Source: Congeria kusceri (taxonomy: Eukaryota > Mollusca > Bivalvia > Myida > Dreissenidae). From it: DNA of 64,000 nucleotides. Below, one piece after another: positions 1 to 10,454 of this stretch. The translations under genes and the position numbers were made by a program. The DNA lies in contig CM051040.1 of the NCBI GenBank assembly GCA_027627225.1, positions 25,651,634-25,715,633 of the forward strand. Reading direction: 5' to 3'. The stretch's first letter is position 1, and every line of letters starts with the position of its first letter. The notes under the pieces were generated by a model. That model saw only the letters and a program-made list of their open reading frames with translations. It had not been told where the DNA came from and ran no database searches.

Positions 1-369
1 GATTAAAAACAAAGCACTAAACAAATGCTCGTAAGAACATAATTTATCGAATAAAAAAGGCCCCGTAACTAGATTGAGTGTAACCTTATGATTCGAGAAC
101 AACGAGAAAATTGGGTTTGAATGTGACGTCATTGCGCGAATCTGTTGCGCACTGGATATAAACATCCGTAAAGAATTATTACTTTCAGTTTCGCAACAAC
201 AATGACGCTTTTGCTTTTAATGGCTAGGGTATACCATATAAGCGGTGACGTTTCATTTTATTTATTTTGTTTAAACGTTTTCATAACATGAAAACGTGTA
301 AGCCTTAGTAAGTGTATACTTGTAATTGTGTTGTATGCATGTAAACATGAATGATATGACAATTAATAC

Positions 370-497
370 GAATATAACAATCCATGGACCATGCGACAAA
401 ATAACAATATTAAGGCGTCCCGCTGAAAAGTCATATGTCCCGCCGATTTTTTTTCCATGTCCAATTTTGGCCTGAAAAAATTATGACATGTATGCTT
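370..497. repeat. Dispersed repeat, inverted copy at 52.38-52.49 kb
   Basis: This stretch holds the words GCGTCCCGCTGAAAAG and TCCCGCCGATTTTTTT. The region 52375-52490 contains the same words on the opposite strand, in the same order when reversed. No coding potential is seen. It is probably a dispersed repeat or the end of a mobile element of unknown family. Confidence 0.5.
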
Positions 498-728
498 AAG
501 AATAAAGAATAGACTTAGACTCAAGAAATAATACATGTGCATTTGCAAATATGCCAGGTTCCAATGCTGCTTATGTCATTAATAAATCATTATAAATAAA
601 GAATGCTTAAATTAGCGATGGTGAATGCTAAGTACAATTCAAACTAACAGCCATTTTAGAGCAAAACAGTTTCAAGAATATTATTTATTCTTAAGTCGTT
701 AGTCTAAGGATATGTTGGTGAATGCCGA
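498..728. repeat. MITE-like element, relative of the 42.69-kb element
   Basis: The sequence begins with an AATAAAGAATAGACTTAGAC stretch and ends in GTTGGTGAATGCCGACCC. It aligns in order with the element at 42685-43215, which has complete GGACC(C)GTATTCACCAAC inverted ends. The left end of this copy appears truncated against the preceding repeat. It carries no reading frame of interest. Confidence 0.5.
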
Positions 729-984
729 CCCTGACTTATTTCAGCTGATTTCGTACCTTTGGAATGCCACATTTTTGTAAAATGATTTTATATATACAAA
801 TTATTATTTAATTTGGTGGATTTGTTTAAAAATACAAAGTTGGTGTACTCTTTCAGTGGGCTATGTGTTTACCAATCACACCCCTACCCTAATAGGGAAA
901 GCTCTGAAATCAGCAGTGGTACAATGTGCTTCTAGAATGCTCGGCCATTGGGGATATAATGTGTTTGATTATGTTATGTGTTTT

Positions 985-1300
985 TATGCCCCTGGCATCT
1001 TGATGCAGGAGGCATATAGTGATTGTCCTGTCCTACTTACACTGTTCTTGTTTTTTTGACTATTTCTATTCCACTCATATCACCCAACCTCATTTAAACC
1101 TTGACCTTGACCTATTTTGGAATAATTCAAATGGGCTATTTCTTGGTAAACTAAATTTTACCGCTTCCTCTTGCACCAACACTGCTTACTACAACACTTG
1201 GACACTTGCACTTATGACCGTTCTCGATATCACCCAACCACACTTTGTTCTTGACCTTGACCTAATTTGGAATAATTCAAATGGGCTGTCCAAACGGGGG
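985..1300. repeat. Dispersed repeat family A, copy 1
   Basis: It carries the family hallmark CATCTTGATGCAGGAGGCAT followed by ATAGTGATTGTCCTGTCC, then a doubled segment containing TATCACCCAACC and TTGACCTTGACC. Related copies lie at 7280-7530, 8835-9085 and 9889-10125. The open frames across it are not conserved between copies, so it is treated as a repeat of unknown class. Confidence 0.7.
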
Positions 1301-1704
1301 GCATGTGTGTTTATCGAACACAGCGTCTTGTTCTTTCAAATGTTTCCCATTCATAATCAAATATCATAATCAAAGCAGATGTCTAACTTGGTCTAACTTA
1401 TCCATCTGGTGAACTGATTAAATAGAGCACATGTGCCATTTGCATTTCCAGCTTTCCCTGCTAGCTGTTTAATTTTCAGTTGACATCAGCTTTGTTGCTT
1501 GTGTATTCTCTCATATAGACATCTAATGCATTGTCATTTTTCTTGTGAAACATTTCTGAAATTCTTGTGTGGCAACTTCTGTGTTTCTGGGAAGCAAACA
1601 CACTGACAGAATCCCCAAAATGTAAAATGGTTGTATGTATGAACCCCATGATTTATATTCCATCATGAACTTCAACTATCATTAGAGCTTACTTCATATG
1701 AGGC

Positions 1705-1945
1705 TGTCGTGGGAAACCCAGGCTTAATGCATCTTTGTAAAGTGTCATCTGGGATTAGCCTGTGCAGTCCGCAGGGGCTAATCCAGGACGATTTTTTCCG
1801 ATTTTGTGGTATTTTTTTTTTCAAAGAAGTCTCTTCTAAACTTAAATCCACTGTAGGGGGAAAGTGTCGTCCAGAGGCTAATCTACACAGGCTAATCCAG
1901 GACGACACTTGACGCAAATGCATTTACCCCGGGTTTCCCACGACA
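1705..1945. mobile_element. MITE with TCGTGGGAAACCC ends, copy 1
   Basis: Terminal inverted repeats begin TGTCGTGGGAAACCCAGGCT and end with a matching GGGTTTCCCACGACA. An inner inverted pair, GGCTAATCCAGGACGA and its complement, sits inside. The length is about 240 bp, with no transposase. Related copies are at 25391-25619 and 45957-46204, so this is a non-autonomous DNA element family. Confidence 0.75.
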
Positions 1946-2196
1946 TGTCTCGTATATAAATTATGCTGACATTTACTTGATCATAATTTGAAATAATTGA
2001 GTGTTGGTTGTTCTTTTGAGAGGGGTAGCGTTTTTTCCTTTTGCAAATTGTGTTTGATATCAAATCTTCTGTGTAAGATCCCAATCTTGATTTAGTATTA
2101 TGTCTGTAAGCCATGTGTGCTGACATAAGCCACTATCATACAATTTTGTGTATGTTTTGTTTCAGCATGTAGTTGATCTTTGGCATGCTTGTTATT

Positions 2197-3232
2197 AGTC
2201 CCCTACCAGTGTTTCACCGGAGGGGACTATAGGTTTGCCCTCCGTCCGTCTGTATGTCTGTCCCGAAATCCTGGTTCCTGCAATAACTCAAAAAGTACTG
2301 AACTTATTTCGATGAAACTGGGTATACATATAAACGGCAATGTGGCAATGTGAGGATTATGCACGACCTTTGTTTTTTACCAGAGGTCATAGGTCACGTG
2401 ACTGTTACTAAAAATAGAAATAAACTAATTACTGTAATAATTCGAAATGGACCATGAAACTTGGTACAGAGATTGAACTATAGGTTTGCCATCTGTCTGT
2501 GTGTCGTTCTGTCTGTTCGTCCGTATGTCTGTCCGTCCGTCCGTCCCCAAAACCTGGATCCTGTGATAACTCGGAAAGTACTGAAGACACTTTGATGACA
2601 CCAGGGGTCAAAGGTCACGTGACTGTTACTAAAAATAGAAATCAACTTAATACTGTAATATTTTGAAAAGTGCATAAGATATGATCATGAAACTTCATGA
2701 AACTTGGTACACAGATTGGACTTTGGGCTTGCCCTCCTTCTGTGTGCATCTGTCTGTCAGTTTGTCCGTCGGTCTCCCACTCTGTCTGTTTGGCCCGTCC
2801 CCAAAACCTGGATTCTGCGATAACTCAAAAAGTACTGAAGATACTTTGATGAAACTTTGTATACATAGAAAGAGCAAGGTGAGGATTGTACACGACCCTT
2901 TATTTTTCACCAGAGGTCAAAGGTCACGTGACTGTTACTTAAAATAGAAATCAACTAAAGAATGTAATAATTCGAAAAGAACATAACATATGATCATAAA
3001 ACTTGGGAAAGCAGAATGGACTATATGATTGCCCTCTGTCAGTTTAGTACTGCAATAACTCAAAAAGTAACTCGAATGTCTGGTCAATGTTATTAAAATA
3101 GAAAAAACAACAACTTAATACTGCAACGACAAATGGGATTTGCATATGAAACTTTGTACATCTACAGATAAAGCGCGATTTGACTGTATTGCACAATGTT
3201 TAATTAGTAGGGATTTTCACCAGTAGGGGACT
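2197..3232. mobile_element. ~1-kb inverted-repeat element with internal tandem units
   Basis: The left end reads AGTCCCCTACCAGTGTTTCACC and the right end holds TTTTCACCAGTAGGGGACT, its inverted counterpart. Inside, a ~200-250-bp unit recurs about four times, containing CCGTCCGTCTGTATGTCTGTCC, CTGCAATAACTCAAAAAGTACTG and AGGTCACGTGACTGTTACT. No protein is recognisable. It looks like a non-autonomous element that carries a diverged tandem array. Confidence 0.55.
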
Positions 3233-3700
3233 CCTGTATTGCTTCCAATACTATCAAAGCATTGTTTCATTTAATTTCATTTATTGATATGTGTTTATTT
3301 CTAGCTTTAATGTTACACACATTCTGGTTAGGACATTTAAAGGACTTTCATTAACATTTAAACCACTATACGAATATGCATCAAGCATAAACTAATTGCA
3401 ACAAAGATCTGATATTGGTCTTTGTACAAATTAAACATTTCAATTAACGTCTGTTGGTACATGTGAAGATCATCAACATTGCCAATGTTATGTTGACAGT
3501 TTTTGTACATAAGAACAGATTTTACATCATACATATTGTTTTTCATTGCATGTACCTGGTAAGTTGATAATGATAGAATGTTTTCTGCCGATATGCAACA
3601 AATATATTAATGACATCTCCACTTAAAAGCATTCACATTCCATGTCAAGGTCATTTATATCTTCAACATTATGTAACAAAAATTATACAATTTACCTAAT

Positions 3701-4182
3701 GCTAGGTTCCCAATATATCGTGCGATCCGTCACGAAACCCCGATTGACCACTTGTAGCTGATCGTGGTATTTCTCTGAGATTTCAAGCTTGGATACGATG
3801 TGATAGGTTTTGATACGATGTTTTGCGATCTGGTCACGATTTGTCAGTTACAGGTGTCACGGTCTGATCTCCAGTTCAGATACTATTACATATGTTCGGT
3901 TGGGATTGTTTCGGTCGAGTCCACGATTGGGACTCGATCTGACACGATAATCACGATCGGGGTCCCCGAATTAGAATGTTCTAGTACGTACAGATAAGTT
4001 CCGATACGCTTATCACGAATACATGCGCTTTGTTACGATTGGATACGATTGTGTTCGCGATGTCTTTCACAATCATGATCGATGGAGATCTGATAAGATC
4101 TTATACAATCACCACGATTGGTCCACAATTATGACCACGATTTCAATCGTGACGCGAATCGTGATAGTGGGAACCTAGCATA
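3701..4182. mobile_element. MITE rich in ACGAT/ATCGT words, with TAA flanks
   Basis: Left end TGCTAGGTTCCCAATAT and right end GTGGGAACCTAGCA are inverted repeats, and both are flanked directly by TAA, as expected for a 3-bp target duplication of the PIF/Harbinger type. The ~480-bp interior is saturated with ACGAT, ATCGTG and GATACGAT words in both orientations. It has no transposase frame. It lies just upstream of the first SETD2 exon seen here. Confidence 0.65.
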
Positions 4183-4192
4183 AGGAAGATAA

Positions 4193-4440
4193 CTCCTGTT
4201 ATACAGTAAAAGTCAACAACCTAAGGAAGGTAACTCGGGTAATACAAAAAATTGACCACTTAAGTTAGGTAACTCCTGTTTTATAAAAACTGAACCCTCT
4301 ACAGAAGGTCTGTCCTATATTTCATAGAAATGAACCCCCTAAGGCCTACAACTCTTGTTTTACAAACAATAAACACCCTAAGACACACAACTCTTGTTAT
4401 CAAAACAATGAATCCCCTAAGGGACACAATTCTTGGTGAG
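4193..4440. repeat. Diverged ~45-bp tandem array upstream of SETD2 exon
   Basis: About six diverged units carry CCTAAGG..AACTCCTGTT or AACTCTTGTT followed by a run such as TACAAACAATGAA. The array ends about 40 bases before the splice acceptor at 4479. It is noncoding. Confidence 0.6.
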
Positions 4441-4479
4441 GTATCACTCTCCTGTGATGTCATTACTTTCTGTGTTCAG

Positions 4480-4584
4480 GCGGAGAGCAAGGTGGAGGAG
4501 AAAGAGAAGGAGAAGACAACGACTGCCGCTGCTGACACGTCCAGTGAGATGTCCCGTAAACTCAAGGAGCACTTCAAGTCCAAG
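4480..4584 (+). CDS. SETD2: SETD2 exon: linker and SRI helix 1
   Basis: 105 bp, phase 0 at both ends. The acceptor is TTCTGTGTTCAG and the donor is AAG|GTACTG. It encodes 35 residues: a charged Lys/Glu linker, a short Thr/Ala/Ser spacer, then MSRKLKEHFKSK, matching the first helix of the SRI domain. The upstream open frame back to 4330 is intron. Confidence 0.9.
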
Positions 4585-5842
4585 GTACTGTAAATGTCTC
4601 TAAAAAATTATTGGCGCTGAAAGGGTGCATTAGGTCCTATTGTCCTCTATACATATCATTGTATTGATCGTTCAAACAGCAGTATGTGCATTTTGCACAT
4701 TTCCAGTTTTTGCTACTAAATTCTTACCCAGCTTTTATTAACAGATTTATTTCCATTTATCAAGCTTTATGTGTGCTTTACCTGCTTTACCGTGTGCTCA
4801 TTCAGTCATTGGTGTAAATTAGGTCAACAGTTAAAATAATGCCATTTTATGTCTTAGAGAAATGTCTTAGAAAAATGACAGGACACTATATTACTTTGCA
4901 TATGATTGAGTGCTGTTTGTAGAAAAATTGTCAAATAATTGGACATTGAATGCTGCATTTAAGTCTTGTTTAAATTTTCATTGAATTCCTTTTGTTATTG
5001 TTTATTCTTACAAAACATCTTGGTAGAATTGTGGTTTGGCCTTCTAATTTGCATCAAATTGATGTTAAAAGTGACCTTTGTTTCATATTACTTGTGTGGT
5101 TATTGGTCATGAAATAATTTCTACGGCCATTCTACCCCTATCTCTGATTCAAGTTGGGCAGTTGTCAGTTACTGGCATAAGTATGTGCACTTAGTACTGT
5201 GTGAGTAGATTAACTGACCGCCATTATATGACTGAAAAACATGCTATGATATAACCGATTTTGGCTGCCTTGAATGCTCGATATCAAGAATGTTACTTCC
5301 CGGAGACACAACACTGACGTCTAATTTGATATTTTCACGGCTTGTTTCAGATGTCCTCATGGATTGTCGTGTGCCTGAATCCGTTCCGCAAGCCGGACTG
5401 CAAGCTGGGCCAGATCAACAGCACTGAGGACTTTAAGCACCTCGCCAGGAAGGTAAACATCCACTGAATTCACGTGGATTGTCAGAGGCCTTTGTAAGAC
5501 AGTAAAAAGAACTTGCTGGAGAGAAAAAACATTTTTTTGAAAGATGATTCAGATATAAAAAAAAATGTACATCATTACTTAAAAATGTAAGTTTACTTAT
5601 TATTAGTATTGGTAGAACATTGGATAAGAAGTAGTGACGCATTGCATTTTCTCATTCCATGCATTCTTCTTGTTCAGTTGACCCACCATGTGATGGCCAA
5701 GGAGTTGAAGCACTGCCGCCACGTGGAGGACCTCGAAGTGAATGAGAACGTCAAGTCTAAGGCCAAGGACTTCGTCAAAAAGTACATGGCAAAGTTTGGC
5801 GCCACCTACAAGCGGTCTGGAAACTCTCCCACATACGACTGA
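4480..5842 (+). CDS. SETD2: Histone-lysine N-methyltransferase SETD2, C-terminal exons (SRI domain)
   Basis: This is the 3' end of a SETD2 gene. The three coding exons are 4480-4584, 5351-5452 and 5678-5842, all joined in phase 0 with GT-AG borders. Together they encode 123 residues: a Lys/Glu-rich linker (AESKVEEKEKEK), then the SRI (Set2-Rpb1 interacting) three-helix domain with CLNPFRKPDCKLGQI, STEDFKHLARKLTHHVM and KFGA, which closely match animal SETD2 as I know it. SETD2 trimethylates H3K36 on transcribed genes, and the SRI domain binds the phosphorylated C-terminal repeat of RNA polymerase II. The SET, AWS and WW domains are not in this window; upstream exons should lie before base 1 or be too short for me to see in the repeat-rich 1-4.4 kb. 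The stop is at 5840-5842, shortly after the SRI domain, as in known SETD2 proteins. Confidence 0.93.
5156..5240. repeat. Dispersed repeat inside a SETD2 intron
   Basis: Contains CAGTTACTGGCATAAGTATG, GCACTTAGTACTG and GTTAACTGACCGCC-like words also found at 22606-22720, where the unit is longer and runs into CAAACAAACAAACAC. It is a likely SINE-like or short interspersed repeat. Confidence 0.55.
5351..5452 (+). CDS. SETD2: SETD2 exon: core of SRI domain
   Basis: 102 bp, phase 0 at both ends. The acceptor is CTTGTTTCAG and the donor is AGG AAG|GTAAAC. It encodes 34 residues, MSSWIVVCLNPFRKPDCK followed by LGQINSTEDFKHLARK, the most conserved SRI segment. Confidence 0.92.
5678..5842 (+). CDS. 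SETD2: SETD2 terminal coding exon
   Basis: 165 bp including the stop. The acceptor is CTTGTTCAG. It encodes LTHHVMAKELKHCRHVEDLE and the third SRI helix (VKSKAKDFVKKYMAKFGA), ending with the short tail GNSPTYD. The open frame upstream to 5609 is intron. Confidence 0.92.
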   Translation: MTHHVMAKELKHCRHVEDLEVNENVKSKAKDFVKKYMAKFGATYKRSGNSPTYD

Positions 5843-6570
5843 GGCGGAACCTGACCGTTCTGGTGTTCTGTGACTACATTCTGTGAATAACCTGGAATTA
5901 CCGCCAGGGACGGCGTTCTGTGAATTACTGGAGACGGCATTCAAGCATTTGCTCTGCATATGACATTGGCAGAAGTTGGGAATTCAACGGTCACGAGTGC
6001 ATGCGAAAAGGAAAGACATTGAATTGTATGATAAGTATGTTTGATGATTGTATTAAGTATACTGAGATTGAAGTATGTGTCTGGTATTGTCAACTGTAAC
6101 ATGAACATGTGCATTTCTTGATTGGACATTTAATGGAACTTGTTGGTTTACTGTGTTGGAACTGTATGAAATTGTGTATAAAGAGTACTGTAGTACCGGG
6201 TCCATTCAAACAATGATTTGACATTTCGTGGAACTTGTTTGTTTACTGTTGGGACTGTATAAAACTGTGTCTAAAGTGTACTGTAGTTACATTCAAACGA
6301 TGAAGCCTAGTAATGGCCAATTGCACTGTTGGACTCGCAAATCAAAGACAGTTCTCTGTGTACATCACTAGTTTGTCTCAGATGTATTTATTTGAAATAT
6401 TACTGCAGGCAACGGTGTTCAGTCTCTGAGCAAATGATCATGGCACAATCGTGTTTGATGTATTCTTGATCATTCACAACGGAGCTATGCTCATGTTCGA
6501 CTTTATACCCTGGTTGGGTATCTCCTATTTCAATTCGTAACGGCCAATAAAGTCATTGGAATGTTGGAGA
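5843..6570 (+). promoter_or_regulatory. SETD2: SETD2 3' UTR and polyadenylation signal
   Basis: AATAAA at 6546-6551 is the first canonical poly(A) signal after the stop and is followed by a T/G-rich stretch. The interval has no other gene-like feature, though short repeated phrases such as GTTGGTTTACTGT-like words occur near 6140 and 6240. Further AATAAA motifs occur downstream, so the exact 3' end is uncertain. Confidence 0.6.
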
Positions 6571-7279
6571 AGATTTGTTTACTGAATCAGTTTTTAATAT
6601 GCTACAGTTTTTGAGTTACAATTAATTTACTGTTGTTGTTTTTTGTATTTTTTCGGCATTTTGTAGAAGACATGTATAATGTGTTTATTGTGTTTTAAGT
6701 TAACTTCATTGGAACTTACTCAGTGATAAAATCATAAAAGTATTATAAATTGTCAACAAGTAATTGTCATAATTATGATATGCTCTTAAATGTTTGTGAT
6801 CCTCACTGTTGTCACAATCTTATGTTCATAATGCTGAGAAATAGTCAATATACCCATTAATAGTAAATAAACTTTGTATGATACCACATTGATTACTATA
6901 ACAAGCCTTCATAAACTGTTTTATGAAAACAAATCAGTGATTGTACTCATTCTAAAATCATACATTCTGGTAATTTATCCGATATTCATAGGGTAACAAT
7001 AATTGGGTGTCATTTACAGTTATTAATTGAATGTTGTATATACTTTGAATCAAATGTAAGACTAATTATCAGTTCACACTTATTTAGAGAGAACTCCTGT
7101 ACAAATAACGAGCACCACTTACAGTTAAAACTATGTTATATTTTACAGTAATGTGTAAAGGACTATTGCATTATTGCTTCAGTATTTGGTTTCTAGGTTA
7201 CAAGATTCGACACGGCTTGCTTATGTTTGTGTGTGTATGATACAAACCCAGGGGTCCATGAAACTTTCTATTATCATTC

Positions 7280-7530
7280 AGTGTGCTTTTTAATGCACCC
7301 GGCGTCTTTATGCAGGAGGCATATAGTGATCGTCCTGTCCGTCCTTCCGTCCATGACAAGGTTAAGTAGATTTTACCATTTCGTCCAGCACCAACGCCGC
7401 TTACTACAACACTTTGATACTTACACAGTTGTTGCTTCCGACCATTCCCTATCCACCCATATCACCCAACCTTACCTTGACCTGATTTGGACTTATAATA
7501 ATTCAAAAGTGCCATTTCTTGGTTAACTAG
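7280..7530. repeat. Dispersed repeat family A, copy 2
   Basis: Shares GCAGGAGGCATATAGTGATC, GTCCGTCCATGACAAGGTTA and TATCACCCAACC with copies at 985, 8835 and 9889. It is a noncoding repeat downstream of SETD2. Confidence 0.65.
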
Positions 7531-7559
7531 ATTTTTATTTGCCATATTTTTCAATGAAA

Positions 7560-8350
7560 AATCTCTGCTTATAGATTAGCGAAAACCGGTCGGTTGGGCG
7601 GGCGTTGCTATGACATTAACAAATTGCGTTTAAGTTTCGTATTCCTGTCATATTTTCAAAAGTTCTTGGTCAATCTTCATGAAACTTTACAGATATGTTC
7701 TTTGGATGGTCCTCTACCAAACCTGTGAAAGTGGGTCCGCTTCACTGCACAAGATGGCCACCAGAGCTAAAAATAGAATTATGTCTAAACACTATTTTCT
7801 TCTAAACCTATGGCTAGATTTTCAAATAATTGTAAACAAATGTTCGTTTAGTGTTCCTCTACCAAACTTATTCAAATGGTTCCGCCTCACTGCACAAAAT
7901 GGCCACTATAGCTAAAAATAGCATTTGCGTTAAAGTTTTGTATTCCTGTCATATTTTCAAAAGTTGTTGGACAATCTTCATAAAACTTTACAGATATGTT
8001 CCTTGGATGGTCCTTTACCAAAGCTTTGAAAGTGGTTCCGCTTCACTGCACAAGATGACCACCAGAGCTAAAAATAGAATTATGTCTAAATGCCATTTTC
8101 TTCTAAACCTGTGGCTAGATTTTCAAATAATTTTACACAAATGTTCGTTTAGTGGTCCACTACCAAACTTATTCAAATGGTTCTGCCTCACTGTACAAAA
8201 TGGCAGCCAGAGCTAAAAACGGAAATATATCTAAATGCCAGTTAAGAAATATGTCTAAAAGCCATTTTCTTCTGAACCTGTTGCTAGTTTTTCAAATAAT
8301 TTCACACAAGTGTTCGTTTGGTGGTCCTCTACCAAAATTATTCAACGCAA
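7560..8350. repeat. ~230-bp tandem repeat, about three and a half units
   Basis: Units repeat TATTTTCAAAAGTT, ATGAAACTTTACAGATATGT, GGATGGTCCTCTACCAAA, CACTGCACAAGATGGCC and AGCTAAAAATAGAATTATGT. Similar phrasing (GGTCCTTTACCAAATTCC) recurs at 57040-57660, so both belong to one broad tandem repeat class. Frames through it are not conserved. Confidence 0.65.
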
Positions 8351-8754
8351 TATCTTAAATCTTACATTTTCAATGTCACATTTAACCATGAGTAACTATT
8401 TAAGGAACATTTTCATCCATCTTGCATTTGATCATTATTTTCCAAAAAAAGATAGCATGTCCAGTGGAGAAAAGTTCCTTTGACGGACACTTTCTTAAAT
8501 GCAAATATGCAACATTGCATAGAAACAAACATAATTATGTCAGTAATTTCATGCCATCTCTCTAGTACACACTTTTCCCATTTTATTTTGAGACCTAATT
8601 TTTGCCTAGTCTCACCAAACTGCATACATTTTTGATCATCAACATGAAACTTCCATACTTCTTCACCAACATTGACTTGTACATGTACCCCCATCTGCAA
8701 AATAAAAAATCCGGCTTTAATGCGGTTTCCGCATTTTTTTCTTGTACCATTTCG

Positions 8755-9085
8755 TCTAGCGCCAACACGGCTTGCTTATGTTTGTGTGTATGATGCAAAC
8801 CCAGGGGTCCATGAAACTTTCTATTATCATTCAATGTGCTTTTTATACCCCTGGCATCTTGATGCAGGAGGCATATAGTGATCGTCCGTCCGTGACAAGG
8901 TTAAATAGATTTTACCGTTTTGTCTAGCACCAACACCGCTTGCTACAACACTTGGATGCTTACACAGTTGTTGCTTATGACCATCCCCAATCCACCCATA
9001 TCACCCAACCTCACTTTGACCTTGACCTAATTTGGACTAAGAAACGGGCTACCCAGCACCAACCAGGGGCATGTGTGTTTATCAA
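8755..9085. repeat. Dispersed repeat family A, copy 3
   Basis: Carries CATCTTGATGCAGGAGGCAT, ATAGTGATCGTCCGTCCGTG and TATCACCCAACCTCACTTTG. It shares the segment upstream (TTTGTGTGTATGATGCAAAC) with copy 2 near 7230, so the unit in copies 2 and 3 is longer than the hallmark alone. Confidence 0.65.
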
Positions 9086-9332
9086 ACACAGAATCTTGTT
9101 TCATACTCGAGTTGTTAGTACATACATTGTCAACCATGCAAAATTTATTGATGTGCTATTTCATGCTTTACTGATCATTCTAACTTTACATGCGCAGTTT
9201 TCTTTGGACAAAGAAGAAAAATTTACGTTTTTAAATTGTCAAGAATCAACTCGAAAAAGTAATTATGTGGCAGTAAAATATAATTCGCATTGTAGTTGCA
9301 GAATGTTAGAATCTAAATAATGTTCGCTATAT

Positions 9333-9471
9333 TGTTGTTTATCTGTAAATTAACAATGGTTTTTCGTTCTGATGCTGGTATATTAAACCAGTTGGGCTAA
9401 AGCCCTTGTGGTTTAATTCCTACGCATCAGAACTCAAAATTGTTGTTTATTTAGTTTTACAGATAAACAAC
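9333..9471. repeat. Nested palindrome element, copy 1
   Basis: Outer arms: GTTGTTTATCTGTAAATTAA (9333-9352) pairs with the reverse complement of 9452-9471. Middle arms: GTTCTGATGC (9366-9375) pairs with GCATCAGAAC (9424-9433). Inner arms: TTAAAC pairs with GTTTAA. The element at 15231-15359 has the same plan and identical middle arms. There is no protein. It may be a foldback or hairpin element. Confidence 0.75.
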
Positions 9472-9888
9472 TCAAAATCAGTAACTATTTCTTAATTGAA
9501 TATACGTCAGCTTTAGTGTGTAGACTGAAAATGAATCAGCTGTTGTTGTTTTTCTGTGTATAATTGCTTCACAAATTAGTTGTGTACATCTCTAATACAT
9601 GTTTTGCAAATGGCAGATGACTTCTTAAGTAAATTTATTGCATGTTTATAAATTGTATATAGTGTTTTCTGTTACTTGAAACTGTTTTTTTGCAGGTAGT
9701 AAATGTGTTTTGAACATTGTACACTTTAATTGGTAAACTGTCTTTAGAATCCACCTATGACTTATTGTGCATACTTCCACTAGTTTTGTGTTTCATTTGT
9801 TACACAATGTGTATGTCATCATGTTAACGATCAGCTCTGTTTTTAATAAATCCAGAAGTAGACGAAAAACTGCTTTGTTTTTATTTGT

Positions 9889-10125
9889 ATGCCCCCGCCA
9901 TCTTGATGCGGGAGGCATATAGTGAGTGTCCTGTCCGTTCGTCCGTGACAAGTTAAGTAGATTTTACGGGTTCGTCTAGCACCAGCACCGCTTACTACAA
10001 CACTTGGATACTTACACAGTTGTTGCTTATGACCATTCCCAATCCATCCATATCACACAACCATACTTTGACCTTGAACTTATTTGGACTAATAATTCAA
10101 ATGGGCTGTCCAGCACCAACATGAC
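9889..10125. repeat. Dispersed repeat family A, copy 4
   Basis: Contains CATCTTGATGCGGGAGGCAT, GTCCTGTCCGTTCGTCCGTG and ATATCACACAACC. It lies about 240 bases upstream of the start of the DUF218 gene. Confidence 0.65.
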
Positions 10126-10364
10126 GTGTATTGTTATTATTTAGTAAACAATGAGTTACATTTATAAACTTGTTGAGATTTTCTTTGACACCGATACTCT
10201 AGAATGAACCTCTTCCTATAGAATGTATATAATCTGTAGATTTATAAGATCGGCACGATATAGCCATGTGTTGAGTTGACGTAAAACCCAAATAAACAGA
10301 TTTATAAGATAGTGGTATGTAACCACTGTTGTTTACAACTTCCGTTCAATGTCATCTAGTCAAT

Positions 10365-10454
10365 ATGGCGGAGTCACGTGTAACAGACGACGATGTTGCA
10401 AATGCAGAAATCATCTGGGAATACCTGAAATGCAATCACAAAATATATCAAAAG
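10365..10454 (+). CDS. DUF218 gene exon 1
   Basis: 90 bp from ATGGCGGAG, where the G at +4 gives a reasonable initiation context, to AAAAG|GTTGGT. It encodes 30 residues: an acidic start (MAESRVTDDDVANAE), then IIWEYLKCNHKIYQK, as in the N-terminal helix of the family. The longer + frame that overlaps it from 10349 is in a different frame and is not used. Confidence 0.8.
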
